Assembly: GCF_900109355.1 (NCBI RefSeq)
Contig: NZ_FOBF01000026.1
Location: 62,001-126,000, forward strand
DNA: 64,000 nt
DNA from: Nonomuraea pusilla
GTDB lineage: Bacteria; Actinomycetota; Actinomycetes; Streptosporangiales; Streptosporangiaceae
Direction of reading: 5' to 3'
The notes beneath the pieces were generated by a model that saw only the letters and a program-made list of their open reading frames with translations, did no database searches and was not told the DNA's origin. The position numbers and the translations under genes are program-made. Below are positions 1-8,756 of this stretch, piece by piece. How positions within the stretch are numbered: position 1 is the stretch's first letter; each line of letters opens with the position of its first letter.

Positions 1-573
1 CTCCTCCGAGGCGGTCGGGGACGGCGAGGCCGAGGGGGTCGGCGCCGCGGTCGCGTTCGGGGCGGGCGGGTAGTCCTTGAACTCCCGGCTGCGCGTGACC
101 ACAGGCACGTTCAGAGAGATCGTCCCGGCGTTGGCGAACTGGAGGTCCAGACGGATGCTCTCGCCGCCCCTGAGGCTCTTGGAGACGCCTTCGAGCATGA
201 TCTGGGGCTCGGGCTTGCCGGTGTTGACGAGCTCGTTGCTCGGAAGCTGGATCGGGGCCTTCAGCTTGACCTCGCCCATGCTGCCCGCCGAGACGGACTG
301 GAGCGTGTCGGCGGCGCCTCCGGTGTTGAGGATGTTCAGGTAGACGGGGACGGAGCCGCGCCAGGCGATCTGCGCGCCCGAGTCGGGGCCGAGGATGAAC
401 GCCTGGGGGATCTGAATGCCGCGGGAGCCGTACGCGCCCTGCTCGATGAGCACCGCCGCCTCGTTCGGGTGGTACGGCTTGTTGGTGTTGGCGTCGAATC
501 CGGCCGCGCAGCCGGCCAGTACGGGGGCTGCCAAGAACGCGGCGGCTGCGACAATCCAGCGACGGCGGGTCAC
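1..573 (-). CDS. Exported lipoprotein, C-terminus cut by window edge
   Basis: Probable membrane-anchored lipoprotein of unknown role. The frame is open to base 1, giving 191 codons. The GTG start at 573 is chosen because AAGGAG lies about 8 bases upstream. Residues 1-21 are a signal peptide (MTRRR end, Ala-rich core) ending in the lipobox VLAGC, with Cys22 as the lipidated residue. The body looks like a beta-rich domain. The visible C-terminal tail is Pro/Ala/Ser/Thr-rich low complexity, and the true end is outside the window. It is divergent from carD. A DUF461/PCuAC-like fold is possible but not demonstrated here. Confidence 0.8.
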   Translation of the reverse strand, partial: MTRRRWIVAAAAFLAAPVLAGCAAGFDANTNKPYHPNEAAVLIEQGAYGSRGIQIPQAFILGPDSGAQIAWRGSVPVYLNILNTGGAADTLQSVSAGSMGEVKLKAPIQLPSNELVNTGKPEPQIMLEGVSKSLRGGESIRLDLQFANAGTISLNVPVVTRSREFKDYPPAPNATAAPTPSASPSPTASEE

Positions 574-813
574 GGGCGGGTTCTCCTTGGTCTAGCGCAT
601 GCGTGTGGGGCAGCGCCCACCATATCGACCCGAATCCGTGGTCATATCCACCCCCCTGCAGGTCATTCGGTATGTCCGGAAATCCCATTCATGCAGTCGA
701 GAGGTTGTCAAGTGCTAATATGCGGCCTTGACCTGCAGTTATGGGGATTTCACTGTTCCGGGAGGCTGTGGACGCGTGGTACCCTGGAGTACAGCGGAAG
801 GGGTACTTGTCAC
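574..813. other. Divergent lipoprotein/carD intergenic region
   Basis: 240 bases without a gene. It must hold the promoters of the divergent lipoprotein and carD genes. It is richer in A/T than its flanks around 640-760. A TACCCT hexamer about 30 bases before carD could be a -10 box, but no convincing -35 partner is visible. No stable terminator or riboswitch-like fold was recognised. Confidence 0.3.
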
Positions 814-1296
814 ATGACTTTCCAGGTCGGCGACACGGTCGTCTACCCCCACCATGGGGCTGCTCGGATCGAAGCAATCACGACGCGATCCATCAAGGGT
901 GAGGAAAAGACCTACCTGGTGCTCAAGGTCGACAAGGGCGACCTTACCGTCCAGGTGCCAGCTGAAAACGCGGAACTCGTCGGCGTGCGCGACGTTGTCG
1001 GCCAGGAAGGCCTTGAGCGTGTTTTCGACGTCCTCAGGATGCCGCACACGGAAGAGCCCACCAACTGGTCGCGCCGCTACAAGGCCAATCTGGAGAAGCT
1101 CGCGTCCGGCGATGTGAACAAGGTCGCCGAGGTGGTGCGCGACCTGTGGAGGAGAGACCGTGAGCGCGGCCTTTCCGCCGGCGAGAAGCGCATGCTCGCC
1201 AAGGCGCGCCAGATCCTCGTGAGCGAGCTGGCGCTCGCCGAGAAGACCAACGAGGACAAGGCCGAGGCCCTGCTCGACGAGGTTCTCAACTCCTGA
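814..1296 (+). CDS. carD: CarD-type RNA polymerase-binding transcription factor
   Basis: Global transcription factor that binds the RNA polymerase beta subunit and stabilises the open promoter complex. It is 160 aa, close to the usual mycobacterial size. Residues 1-52 form the Tudor-like RNAP-interaction domain (opening [17 protein letters not shown]). The rest is the helical DNA-binding domain, including Trp85 at the position of the tryptophan that wedges into the upstream edge of the bubble in mycobacterial CarD. The ATG start gives the canonical N-terminus. It is followed with almost no gap by ispF, a common actinobacterial order, although the ispD gene often found between them is absent here. 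Confidence 0.97.
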   Translation: MTFQVGDTVVYPHHGAARIEAITTRSIKGEEKTYLVLKVDKGDLTVQVPAENAELVGVRDVVGQEGLERVFDVLRMPHTEEPTNWSRRYKANLEKLASGDVNKVAEVVRDLWRRDRERGLSAGEKRMLAKARQILVSELALAEKTNEDKAEALLDEVLNS

Positions 1297-1313
1297 ACAC
1301 GAACATTCCACGG

Positions 1314-1781
1314 GTGGGCGTCGGTGTCGACGTCCACCCGTTCGCATCCGGGCGCGAGCTGCACCTCGCCGGCCTGCACTGGCCGGGCGAGACCGGGCTC
1401 GCCGGCCACTCCGACGGCGACGCCGCCGCCCACGCGGCCTGCGACGCCCTGCTCTCCGCCGCCGGTCTGGGCGATCTCGGCGGGCTGTTCGGCACGTCCG
1501 ACCCCCGCTGGGCCGGCGCCTCCGGCACGACCCTCCTGGAGGAGACCGCGCGCCAGGTGCGCGCTGCTGGCTACGAGATCGGCAACGTGGCCGTCCAGAT
1601 CATCGGCAACCGGCCCAAGCTGGCGCCGCGCCGCGAGGAGGCCGAGAAGGCCCTCAGCGCGGCCGTGGGCGCCCCTGTGAGCGTCAGCGCCACCACCACC
1701 GACGGTCTCGGCCTGACGGGCCGTGGAGAGGGCGTGGCGGCCCTCGCGACCGCGCTCGTGGTGAAGCCCCAACTCGGGTGA
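1314..1781 (+). CDS. ispF: 2-C-methyl-D-erythritol 2,4-cyclodiphosphate synthase
   Basis: MEP isoprenoid pathway enzyme. It cyclises CDP-methylerythritol 2-phosphate to MEcPP in the cytosol as a trimer with a Zn/Mg site. The sequence shows the metal-ligand DVHPF motif near the N-terminus, GHSDGD, the GTSDP loop and the terminal [14 protein letters not shown]. The length, 155 aa from this GTG, is right for the family. The true start may be slightly upstream: in-frame CTG 1293 or ATT 1305 would add the usual PRVG residues, and CTG 1293 would overlap the carD stop. It is probably co-transcribed with carD. No ispD lies beside it. Confidence 0.95.
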   Translation: MGVGVDVHPFASGRELHLAGLHWPGETGLAGHSDGDAAAHAACDALLSAAGLGDLGGLFGTSDPRWAGASGTTLLEETARQVRAAGYEIGNVAVQIIGNRPKLAPRREEAEKALSAAVGAPVSVSATTTDGLGLTGRGEGVAALATALVVKPQLG

Positions 1782-2080
1782 GCGGCCGGGCTCCCGCACT
1801 CGCTCGGCTCCGGTGGATCGTCGGAAGGCCGAAGCTCTCTCTTGGGCTCGGGGCTCCGGTGGGTCGTGGAAGGCCGGAGCTCGCGTGAACCTCCTGCCGG
1901 AGCCCCGCGTCCCTCTACGGGACGAGTGAGGCCGTCCCTGGCGGGCCGTCGGTGAGGGCGTCCCGCCGAGCCGGAGACGGCGGTTCGTCACTGGCGCGGT
2001 GCGAACCGCCGTCTCCCCCGGGATAGCCGGTCGATATGTCGGGTATGTCCCTTTCGTAGGCATCTCGGGGGGAGCTGCAT
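1782..2080. other. Intergenic region after ispF
   Basis: About 300 bases with no supported gene. It contains a loosely repeated stretch (gctc-cggtgg-tcg elements near 1803-1880) but no clear terminator. GGGGGAG just before 2081 serves as the ribosome site of the next gene. Confidence 0.4.
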
Positions 2081-2368
2081 ATGATCGGCGCGATCGTCTC
2101 CGCCATCGTCATCGGCGCCATCATCGGCGCGCTGGCCAGGCTGCTGGTACCGGGCAGGCAGAACATGTCCATCTGGCTGACCCTGATCGTCGGAATCGTC
2201 GCCGCCCTCATCGGCACGCTGATCGCCCAGGGCGTGGGCGTGGCCGACACCAAGGGCATCGACTGGTGGGAACACCTCATCCAGCTCGCCCTCGCCGTCA
2301 TAGGCGTGCTGCTGGTCACCAAGTTCACCGCGGGACGCACCCACCGACCAGGAGGAACGGCGCCCTGA
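2081..2368 (+). CDS. GlsB/YeaQ/YmgE family small membrane protein (copy 1)
   Basis: 95-aa integral membrane protein of the transglycosylase-associated GlsB/YeaQ/YmgE family. The family is often stress-induced, but its biochemical role is unsettled. It shows the typical glycine-patterned first helix (residues 1-22), the family loop LLVPGRQ, a second helix (about 29-52) and a third helix after GIDWWEHLIQ. The ATG start has GGGGGAG about 7 bases upstream. It is clearly a paralogue of the gene at 2466. Nothing in the sequence indicates a partner beyond that paralogue. Confidence 0.9.
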   Translation: MIGAIVSAIVIGAIIGALARLLVPGRQNMSIWLTLIVGIVAALIGTLIAQGVGVADTKGIDWWEHLIQLALAVIGVLLVTKFTAGRTHRPGGTAP

Positions 2369-2420
2369 CCTGGCGTTTTCCAAATCCGCGCATAATCGCG
2401 GTAGATCGGGTAGCGAGCTT

Positions 2421-2453
2421 CCCCGTGAGAGTGAACCGTTCACTCTCACGGGG
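2421..2453 (+). promoter_or_regulatory. Perfect 16-bp inverted repeat touching the ribosome site of the next gene
   Basis: CCCCGTGAGAGTGAAC at 2421-2436 is followed by one base and then its exact complement at 2438-2453. The right arm runs into GGGGAGG, the apparent Shine-Dalgarno of the gene at 2466. In RNA the stem would bury part of that site. As DNA it is a long dyad suited to a dimeric repressor. There is no T-tract, so a simple terminator is less likely. Confidence 0.7.
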
Positions 2454-2465
2454 AGGTTTCGTGCT

Positions 2466-2738
2466 ATGACCATCCAGTCCATCCTCGGCGCCATCGTCAT
2501 CGGCGCCGTGATCGGCGCGATCGGCCGCCTGCTCCTTCCCGGCAGACAGGCCATCGGCTGGATCCTCACCGTCGTCGTCGGCATCGTGGCCGCCCTGATC
2601 GGCACGGCCATCGCGCAGGTCCTCGGCGTCGAGACCACACCCGGCATCGACTGGATCGAACTGGTGATGCAGGTGGTCCTGGCGATCGTCGGTGTCGGCC
2701 TCGTCGCGGGACTCCGGCGCGGCGGCACCAGGGTGTGA
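2466..2738 (+). CDS. GlsB/YeaQ/YmgE family small membrane protein (copy 2)
   Basis: 90-aa paralogue of the protein encoded at 2081. It has the same three hydrophobic segments, the LLLPGRQ loop and a GIDWIEL segment before the last helix. The two copies form a tandem pair, probably from local duplication. The second differs in having a perfect inverted repeat directly over its ribosome-binding site, which suggests separate control. The ATG start lies 9 bases after GGGGAGG. Confidence 0.9.
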   Translation: MTIQSILGAIVIGAVIGAIGRLLLPGRQAIGWILTVVVGIVAALIGTAIAQVLGVETTPGIDWIELVMQVVLAIVGVGLVAGLRRGGTRV

Positions 2739-2760
2739 GACCGGCCCACAAGCACCGCAA

Positions 2761-2812
2761 GTGAGAACCGCAAGTGAGAACCGCGGGTGAGAACCGCGGG
2801 TGAGAACCGTGG
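2761..2812 (+). repeat. Four tandem 13-bp repeats
   Basis: Four head-to-tail units of GTGAGAACCG plus a three-base tail (CAA, CGG, CGG, TGG), at 2761, 2774, 2787 and 2800. The GTGAGA core also opens each arm of the inverted repeat at 2421-2453. The array could be scattered binding sites or simply slippage products. Confidence 0.9.
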
Positions 2813-2920
2813 CCCGACGGCCCGCCCGGACTCGGCGACGAGCTCCAGGCGGGCCGCCCGCATGCCGTCGTGAAAGCGGCTCCGTGCCGGGTGCCGGCCT
2901 CCGCACCCGGCTCCTCCCCG

Positions 2921-3030
2921 CGTGCTCCGCCTGCGCCTGGCTCTTGCCCGCGTGCTCCGCCTGCACCTGACTCTTCGCCGGCGCCCCGCCTGCGCCTGGC
3001 CCTTTGCCGTGGTCCCGCCTGTGCGGGGCT
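2921..3030 (+). repeat. Degenerate ~30-bp tandem repeats
   Basis: About three and a half imperfect copies of a unit built around CTCCGCCTGCGCCTGG, starting at 2921, 2951, 2981 and about 3011. The copies are too diverged and have no spacers, so this is a minisatellite and not a CRISPR. Confidence 0.8.
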
Positions 3031-3048
3031 GTGGGCAGTTCGGCGGGG

Positions 3049-4329
3049 TCAGTCCTCCGGCGGGCGTGGAGTGCTGCGCACGCGCTTGGCGGGGGGCGGG
3101 GTGTCGTCCGTCACCGCCGGGTGGGGCGCGGTGTCCTCCAGGTCCTCCTCAGGCCCGCCCTCCGCGGTCTCCCCGCCGTCGCCATCGCCGTCGTCCGCCC
3201 GGTCCTCCGCGCGGTGCCGCCGGGGCTCGCGCGGGTCCTCCTCGTCCACCGGGACGACCGGGACCGGCTGGGTGTCGGGGCCGCGGTCCTTCAGCGGATG
3301 CACGAGGACGTCGGACGGCTTGACCCTGTCACCCCATCGCACCCGCCGCCGCTCCTCACGCGGCTCGGGCGCGGCCTCCGGCACGGCCTCGGGTTCGGGC
3401 GCGACCTCGGGTTCGGCCTCGGGCTCGGGCTCGGCGGCGGGGGTGGGCTCCGGCCGGCGCTCGGCTTCCTTCGGCTCCGGCTCCGCCGTCTCCCGTACGG
3501 CGGACCGTGGCCGCCTCTCCGGGCTGGGGGCCGGTTCCTCGGCCGGGGGCGCGGGTAACGGGCCGGGCTCGGAGTCCTGCTTCCGCCGCGACTCCGGCTC
3601 GCGCGCGGCCGCCCGCGCGGTGGCCGCCGGCCACTCCGTGACGCGCTCGGACACGGGCGTCGTCTCGGCTGGGGGCCGGGTTTCCGACACGGGACGCGGC
3701 TCGGACACAGGGGGCGTCTCGGGCGCCGGGGTCGGGCCCACCACGGGCGTGGGCCGCAGGACCTGCTCCGCCGGGTACGCCGTCAGCGGCGGCGCCTCCT
3801 CCGGCGCCCCCGTACGACGGAACGGGACGATGTCGTCCTCCCCGCCCGCCCCGGCGGCGCCGTCCGCGGCGTCGGCGGCCCGTGCCGTCTGGACGTGCTT
3901 GATGAGCAGCAGCCAGACCCACAGGGCCACCGCGAGCATGACCCACGGCGCCAGGGCGACGCCCACGGCCGCCCGCGTCGCGTCGAACGAGACGCGCAGC
4001 GCCGTCGCGACGTCGGCCGCCGCGGCGGCCCCGAGCAGCAGGACGAGCACCACCGCCGCCTGCGCCCGCACGAGCGGCCTGGCCGCGCGCAGCAGCAGCA
4101 CGCCGACCAGCGCGACCACCAGCAGCGCGTCGAACGCCGCCGGGTACAGGTAGGCCAGGTCGCTCCTGGCCTCGCCGGCGAGGGCCAGCGCCCGCAGGTC
4201 GTCGAAGGAGAGCGCGCACGCGGCGCCGGTCAGGGCGGCGACGGCGACCCCGGCGAGCGCGATGCCCAGACGGCGGAGCGTCGAGGGGCGCGAAGGGGCG
4301 GGGGCGGGCGAGGGGGGAGTCACGTCCAT
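3049..4329 (-). CDS. DUF2637-type membrane protein with long disordered tail
   Basis: 426-aa protein. The ATG at 4329 is chosen because the hydrophobic N-terminal unit begins right after it; the open frame extends further upstream but only as an antisense shadow. Residues 17-140 contain four predicted membrane helices typical of DUF2637, a family seen on actinobacterial chromosomes and mobile elements. The remaining 280 residues are Pro/Glu/Arg-rich and low complexity, probably cytoplasmic and disordered. Function is unknown. Codon composition resembles its neighbours. Confidence 0.75.
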   Translation of the reverse strand: MDVTPPSPAPAPSRPSTLRRLGIALAGVAVAALTGAACALSFDDLRALALAGEARSDLAYLYPAAFDALLVVALVGVLLLRAARPLVRAQAAVVLVLLLGAAAAADVATALRVSFDATRAAVGVALAPWVMLAVALWVWLLLIKHVQTARAADAADGAAGAGGEDDIVPFRRTGAPEEAPPLTAYPAEQVLRPTPVVGPTPAPETPPVSEPRPVSETRPPAETTPVSERVTEWPAATARAAAREPESRRKQDSEPGPLPAPPAEEPAPSPERRPRSAVRETAEPEPKEAERRPEPTPAAEPEPEAEPEVAPEPEAVPEAAPEPREERRRVRWGDRVKPSDVLVHPLKDRGPDTQPVPVVPVDEEDPREPRRHRAEDRADDGDGDGGETAEGGPEEDLEDTAPHPAVTDDTPPPAKRVRSTPRPPED

Positions 4330-4383
4330 GGCGGTTTCGAGCCTACAGAAGAATGGGGGCCAAGGACCGATCAAGGAGAGCAC

Positions 4384-4770
4384 ATGGCCGAGCTGACCGA
4401 AGAGGCGCGCGCGCTGCTCGACGCGCCCAACCACGCCGTCGTGACCAGCCTGAACCCCGACGGCGGCCCGCAGTCCACCGTCGTGTGGGTGCGCACCGAC
4501 GGCGACGACGTCCTCTTCTCCACCCTGAAGGGACGCAGGAAGCCGACCAACTTCGCCCGCGACCCGCGCGCCAGCCTGCTGGTCATCGACCCGGACAACC
4601 CGTACAGGTACGTGGAGGTGCGCGGCCGCGTGACCATGGAGGACGACACGGAAGGCACGCTGATCCAGGAGCTCGCGCACAAGTACACCGGGAAGCCGTG
4701 GCAGGATCAGCCGGGGGCCGAACGCCTGGTCGTCCGGATCCGCCCGGAGAAGGTGACGTTGCGAGGCTGA
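4384..4770 (+). CDS. PPOX-class F420-dependent oxidoreductase
   Basis: 128-aa split-barrel flavin/deazaflavin reductase of the actinobacterial PPOX family. Such proteins use F420H2 to reduce quinones, biliverdin or other conjugated substrates. Typical features are the opening strand [17 protein letters not shown], the VWV strand, [19 protein letters not shown] for phosphate binding, and the YVEVRGRV strand. The ATG start follows AAGGAGAG. It lies divergently from the DUF2637 gene and just ahead of cysS. The substrate cannot be read from sequence. Confidence 0.9.
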   Translation: MAELTEEARALLDAPNHAVVTSLNPDGGPQSTVVWVRTDGDDVLFSTLKGRRKPTNFARDPRASLLVIDPDNPYRYVEVRGRVTMEDDTEGTLIQELAHKYTGKPWQDQPGAERLVVRIRPEKVTLRG

Positions 4771-4813
4771 TTATTCGGCATGTGAGCCCTGCCGAGGCGT
4801 TAGCCTTGCGTTC

Positions 4814-6205
4814 GTGAGCCTGCACATCTACGACACCACCACGCGCGCCATCCGTGAATTCGTTCCGGTCGAAGCCGGCCGGGCGTCGATTTACCTGTGT
4901 GGTGCCACCGTGCAGGCTCCTCCGCACATCGGGCACATCCGCTCGGGCGTGAACTTCGACGTGCTGCGCCGCTGGCTCATGCGCTCCGGCTACGACGTCA
5001 CGTTCTGCCGCAACGTCACCGACATCGACGACAAGATCATCAGGGTGTCGGCCGAGGAGGGCGTGCCCTGGTTCGTCGTGGCCGAGCGCAACCAGCGCGC
5101 CTTCACCTGGGCGTACGACACGCTGGGCTGCCTGCCGCCCACCGTCGAGCCGAGGGCCACCGGCCACGTCCCCGAGATGATCACGCTGATGGAGCGTCTG
5201 ATCGAGCGGGGCCACGCCTACGCGTCGGGCGGCGACGTCTACTTCAGCGTCCAGTCCTGGGCCGACGAGTACGGCGAGCTGTCCAACCAGAAGCTCGAGA
5301 ACATGCGCGCCGCCGCCGACACCGACGACGAGTCGTGCAAGCGCGACCCGCGCGACTTCGCACTGTGGAAGGGCGCCAAGCCGGGCGAGCCCACCTGGCC
5401 CACCCCGTGGGGCCTCGGCCGTCCCGGCTGGCACCTCGAGTGCTCGGCGATGGCCACGAAGTACCTCGGGCCGACGTTCGACATCCACGGCGGCGGCATC
5501 GACCTGGTCTTCCCGCACCACGAGAACGAGATCGCCCAGTCCAAGGCGGCGGGCGACGGCTTCGCCCGCTACTGGATGCACAACGGCCTGGTCAAGATCG
5601 GCGCCGAGAAGATGAGCAAGTCGCTCGGCAACTCGCTGCTGATCCCCGAGATGGTGCAGAAGGTGCGTCCGGTCGAGCTGCGCTACTACCTCGCCGCCCC
5701 GCACTACCGCTCCTCCATCGAGTACTCGGAGGAGGCGCTGCTGGAGGCCGCGGCGGCGTACCAGCGGATCGAGGGGTTCGTGACGCGGGCCGCCGAGGTG
5801 ATCCACGACGTCGACGCCGACGCGCCGCTGCCGCAGGCGTTCGCCGACGCGCTCGACGACGACCTGGGCACGCCGCAGGCGCTGGCCGTCGTCCACGAGG
5901 TGGTGCGTGAGGGCAACGTGGCGCTGTCCAGGGGCGACAAGGAGGCCGTGGCGCGGCTGCTGGCCGAGACCCAGAACATGCTCGACGTCCTCGGCCTCGA
6001 CCCGCGCTCGCCGCAGTGGCGCGGCACCGGCTCCGACCTGGCGCCAGTCGTCGACGTGCTGGTGGCGGTCGCGCTGGAGCAGCGCAAGGCCGCGCGCGAG
6101 CGCAAGGACTACGCCGCCGCCGACGCGATCCGCGACCAGCTCGCCGCCGCCGGCATCACCGTCGAGGACACCCCGCACGGCGCCCGCTGGGAGCTGTCCC
6201 GCTAA
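4814..6205 (+). CDS. cysS: Cysteinyl-tRNA synthetase
   Basis: Class I synthetase charging tRNA-Cys, 463 aa, normal length. It shows Cys29 (zinc ligand), the HIGH motif at 38-41 in the actinobacterial form [10 protein letters not shown], the LECSA and FPHHENE zinc/active-site segments, and KMSKS at 266-270 (EKMSKSLGN). A DALR-type helical C-terminal domain follows, with the late [10 protein letters not shown] segment. It differs from the related mycothiol ligase MshC, which is shorter and lacks this anticodon-binding C-terminus. The GTG start is 44 bases after the preceding gene, and a strong terminator follows. Confidence 0.96.
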   Translation: MSLHIYDTTTRAIREFVPVEAGRASIYLCGATVQAPPHIGHIRSGVNFDVLRRWLMRSGYDVTFCRNVTDIDDKIIRVSAEEGVPWFVVAERNQRAFTWAYDTLGCLPPTVEPRATGHVPEMITLMERLIERGHAYASGGDVYFSVQSWADEYGELSNQKLENMRAAADTDDESCKRDPRDFALWKGAKPGEPTWPTPWGLGRPGWHLECSAMATKYLGPTFDIHGGGIDLVFPHHENEIAQSKAAGDGFARYWMHNGLVKIGAEKMSKSLGNSLLIPEMVQKVRPVELRYYLAAPHYRSSIEYSEEALLEAAAAYQRIEGFVTRAAEVIHDVDADAPLPQAFADALDDDLGTPQALAVVHEVVREGNVALSRGDKEAVARLLAETQNMLDVLGLDPRSPQWRGTGSDLAPVVDVLVAVALEQRKAARERKDYAAADAIRDQLAAAGITVEDTPHGARWELSR

Positions 6206-6224
6206 CCGGTTCTCCGCGTCTCCC

Positions 6225-6267
6225 ACCGCTCCTCCCGCCGTCCGTGGCGGGGGGAGCGGTTTCTTTT
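6225..6267 (+). terminator. Intrinsic terminator of cysS
   Basis: 15-bp stem (6225-6239 with 6246-6260, one G-U wobble) and a 6-base loop, followed by TTCTTTT. It is placed 19 bases after the cysS stop. Confidence 0.9.
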
Positions 6268-6281
6268 GTGCCGCACCCCCC

Positions 6282-6330
6282 TTTACTTCTTGATGTTGAA
6301 GCGTATGCTTTAAAATCGAGAAGCTTCTTG
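6282..6330 (+). promoter_or_regulatory. AT-rich probable promoter of the LLM/hydrolase/HxlR group
   Basis: An unusually AT-rich stretch in GC-rich surroundings, with TTGATG, TATGCT and TTTAAAAT hexamers and the palindrome GAAGCTTC. It is a plausible promoter and possible HxlR operator, but exact -35/-10 pairing is ambiguous. Confidence 0.4.
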
Positions 6331-6352
6331 AGTGGCGATGACGGGAGGCGAC

Positions 6353-7199
6353 ATGGCGGCACCACGGATCGGCTACCTGCTGCCGACGCGCGACTGGACC
6401 ATCCTGGGCGGCGACGTCGCCGCGCTGGCCGAGCAGGCGCGTGCGGCCGAGGACCTGGGGTTCGACTCGGTGTGGGCGGGCGACAGCCCCGTCACGCGGC
6501 CCAGGGCCTCCTGGCGCACCAGCTCGCCACCCTGGACGCCATGCCAGGAGGACGGGTGATCGCGGGCATGGGCTCGGGGTTCGCCAACCCGGCCACGCGC
6601 GCCCAGTTCGAGGCCCTGAACGTCGACTTCGGCACCCGCGTCAGCCGCATGGAGGAGACGCTCGCCGCGATGCGCCTGCTGTGGTCCGGACGCGGGGTCT
6701 CCTTCGCCGGCCGGCACTTCGCGTTCAGCGACGTGAGCATCGCCCCCCGGCCCGTACGGGAAGGAGGGCCGCCCGTGTGGCTGGCCGGAGGCGGGGCGCG
6801 GGCGCTGCGGCGGGTCGCGCGCCTGGCGGACGGCTGGCTGCCGTACCCGCCCACCCACCGCCAGTACGCCGACGAGCGGGCCTCCTCGCCGGGTCGCCCG
6901 TCACGCCCGCCCTGTACGCCACCCTCTGCCTCGACGACGACCCCGAGCGCGCCCGCGCCCGGCTGCGGGTCAGCATCGAGCGGTACTACAACGCGCCGCT
7001 GGAGTTCGTCGAGGGCATCCAGGCGATGTTCGCGGGCACGCCGGACGGGGCCGCCGCCTGGCTCAGGGGGTACGCCGACGCGGGGGCCGAGCACGTCGTG
7101 GTCCGGCTCGCCGTGGACGACCACCGGCCCGCCATGGAGGAGTTCGCGGGCCTGGTGCTGCCGGCGCTGCGGCCGTTCCGGCAGGAGGTGCGGGTGTGA
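6353..7199 (+). pseudogene. LLM-class flavin/F420 oxidoreductase, disrupted
   Basis: Luciferase-like monooxygenase remnant read in three frames. Frame A (6353 to about 6508) gives MAAPRIGYLLPTRDW through the VWAGDSPV segment. Frame B (about 6508-6885) gives LLAHQLATLDA, GGRVIAGMGSGF and the GGPPVWLAGGG segment. Frame C (about 6885-7199) gives the C-terminus ending in LRPFRQEVRV. At the first junction roughly 35-40 residues expected in this family are missing, so it is a deletion rather than a one-base slip. The second junction also loses a few residues. The stop overlaps the GTG of the next gene, as in an intact operon. No active enzyme is expected. Confidence 0.8.
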
Positions 7200-8028
7200 C
7201 CGCGTACGTGCTGGTCGCGGGCGCCTGGCACGGCTCGTGGGCCTGGGAGCGGGTCGTCCCGGTCCTCGCGAGTGGGGGGGTGCGTACCGTGACGCCCGAC
7301 CTGTCCGCCGACCCGGACGCCGGGCTCGACGACCACGTGGCGGAGGTGGTGGCGGCGCTCGACACGCTGAACGACGCTCTCGACGACAGGCCGCATGGCG
7401 GGGCGTCGGACGGGCTGCATGGCACGGCGTCGGATGGGACACGCGGCGCGGCGCCGGGCGGGCAGCGTGGCGCGGCGTCGGACAGGACGCATGGCGCGGC
7501 GCTCGACCACCAGGAGGGCGCGGCGGGCGGCGGGTCGCCTGACGTGGTGCTCGTCGGGCACAGCTACGCCGGCCTGGTGGTGCGGCAGGCCGCGGCGCTG
7601 CGGCCCGCGGCCGTGCGGCACGTCGTCCTCGTGGACGGCTGGGCCGGCCCGGACGGCGCCGCCCTGTTCGCGCTGGCGCCCGACGGCTTCGAGGCCGCGG
7701 TACGCCGCTCGGCCGGCGGCCGGCCGCTGATCCCGCCCCCGCCGCCCGGGACGTTCGGCGTCACCGACCCCCGCGACGCCGCCTGGCTCCGCGAACGGCT
7801 GCGCCCCCACCCGCTGCGCACCTTCAGCGACGCCACCACGCTCACCCCCGCCGTCGACCGCATCCCCGGCACGGCAATCCAATCCTCTGCCGCCCCGCGA
7901 CCTACCCCTTCGAGCGGTTCGCGAAGGAGGTGGGATATCGCACCGTCGCGATCGACGGCCCGCACGACGTGATGCTGACCCGTCCCGAGCCGCTCGCGCG
8001 CCTGCTCCTGGACGCCCCCGGCCACTAG
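7196..8028 (+). pseudogene. Alpha/beta hydrolase with internal 8-aa repeats, frameshifted near the C-terminus
   Basis: Alpha/beta hydrolase of the small esterase type. It has the oxyanion-side segment VLVAGAWHGSWAWE and the nucleophile elbow VGHSYAG (catalytic Ser). An octapeptide array (7385-7528) is inserted between helix A and that elbow. At 7875-7884 the pentamer CAATC occurs twice in tandem. Removing one copy restores ILCRPATYPFERFAKEVGY, the late IDGPHDVML histidine motif, and a stop at 8028. As written the frame ends at 7972 with an unrelated tail. The GTG start overlaps the upstream stop. It may be a recent mutation or an assembly error. Confidence 0.75.
7385..7528 (+). repeat. Six tandem 24-bp repeats encoding an octapeptide
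   Basis: Six in-frame 24-bp units start at 7385, 7409, 7433, 7457, 7481 and 7505. They encode variants of D-x-x-(H/R)-G-x-A-S (DRPHGGAS, DGLHGTAS, DGTRGAAP, GGQRGAAS, DRTHGAAL, DHQEGAAG). Third positions and some second positions have drifted, so it is not a brand-new expansion. It lies in a surface loop before the catalytic elbow. Confidence 0.92.
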
Positions 8029-8029
8029 A

Positions 8030-8737
8030 GTGGGGCGAGTGGATCAGCGGACGTACAACCAGTTCTGCGCCACCGCACGCACCCTCGACCTGGTCGGGGA
8101 GCGGTGGACGCTGCTCATCGTCCGCGAGCTGCTCACCGGCCCCAAACGCTTCACCGACTTCCAGCACAGCCTGCGCGGCCTCGGCACCGGCCTGCTGGCC
8201 GCCCGGCTGAAGCACCTCGAACGCGAGGGCCTCGTCCGCAGGACCACGCTGCCGCCCCCCGCCCGCACCCCCGCGTACGCCCTGACCGAGGCCGGAGCCG
8301 AGCTCGGCCCCGCCGTGCTCGCGCTGGCCCGCTGGGGCATGAAATGGGCGATGGGGGAGCGTCGCGCCGACGAGACCTTCCACAGCGGCTGGGCCCTCCT
8401 CGCCCTCGAATCGTGCTTCGTCCCCGAGGCCGCCGAGGGCCTGCGCGCCGTGTACGAGTTCCGCGTCGGCGACCCCGCCGGCGGTGACGTCTTCCACCTG
8501 GTGGTCGACGACGGCGCCATCGACGCCGCCCACGGCCCCGCCCAGCGGCCCGACGCCGTGGTCGAGGCCGGCGACGACGTCCTGACCGACATCGCCGCCG
8601 GGCACCTCACCCTCACCGAGGCCCTGGCCGGCGGCCGGGCCGCCGCCACCGGCGACCCCGAGGCGCTGCGCAGGCTCGGCCACCTGTTCCGCCTGCCCCG
8701 CCCCGCCGCTCGCCGGCCGGTCGGCGACGCCTCCTAG
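8030..8737 (+). CDS. HxlR-family winged-helix regulator with C-terminal SCP2-like domain
   Basis: 235-aa regulator. Residues 8-100 form an HxlR winged helix (FCATARTLDLVGERWTLLIV, the recognition helix region GLGTGLLAARLKHLEREGL, wing RTTLPPPARTPAYALT). Residues 120-220 resemble the SCP2-type ligand-binding domain found at the C-terminus of many actinobacterial HxlR proteins. The start could be GTG 8030 or GTG 8039 (MDQRTYNQFC); neither has a strong ribosome site. It directly follows the disrupted LLM/hydrolase pair and probably controlled it. Confidence 0.85.
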   Translation: MGRVDQRTYNQFCATARTLDLVGERWTLLIVRELLTGPKRFTDFQHSLRGLGTGLLAARLKHLEREGLVRRTTLPPPARTPAYALTEAGAELGPAVLALARWGMKWAMGERRADETFHSGWALLALESCFVPEAAEGLRAVYEFRVGDPAGGDVFHLVVDDGAIDAAHGPAQRPDAVVEAGDDVLTDIAAGHLTLTEALAGGRAAATGDPEALRRLGHLFRLPRPAARRPVGDAS

Positions 8738-8756
8738 CCCGAGTACCCTTGTTGCC

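Larger units (their letters stand above)
2739..3048. other. Repeat-rich intergenic spacer
   Basis: 310 bases without a gene between a plus-strand and a minus-strand gene. It is largely two minisatellites, listed separately (2761-2812 and 2921-3030). No bidirectional terminator with a clear T-tract was seen. Confidence 0.6.

Noticed and set aside
2921-3030. 30-bp repeats as a possible CRISPR array
   Set aside because: Units are contiguous with no spacers, are diverged, and there are no cas genes.
4583-6226. 547-codon minus-strand open frame over cysS
   Set aside because: Antisense shadow of cysS. It is Arg/Gly/Val-rich, shows no family pattern, and depends on the high-GC third positions of the real gene.
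7385-7528. 24-bp repeats as a regulatory array
   Set aside because: They keep an 8-residue pattern in the gene's own frame with drift consistent with coding, so they are a protein repeat.
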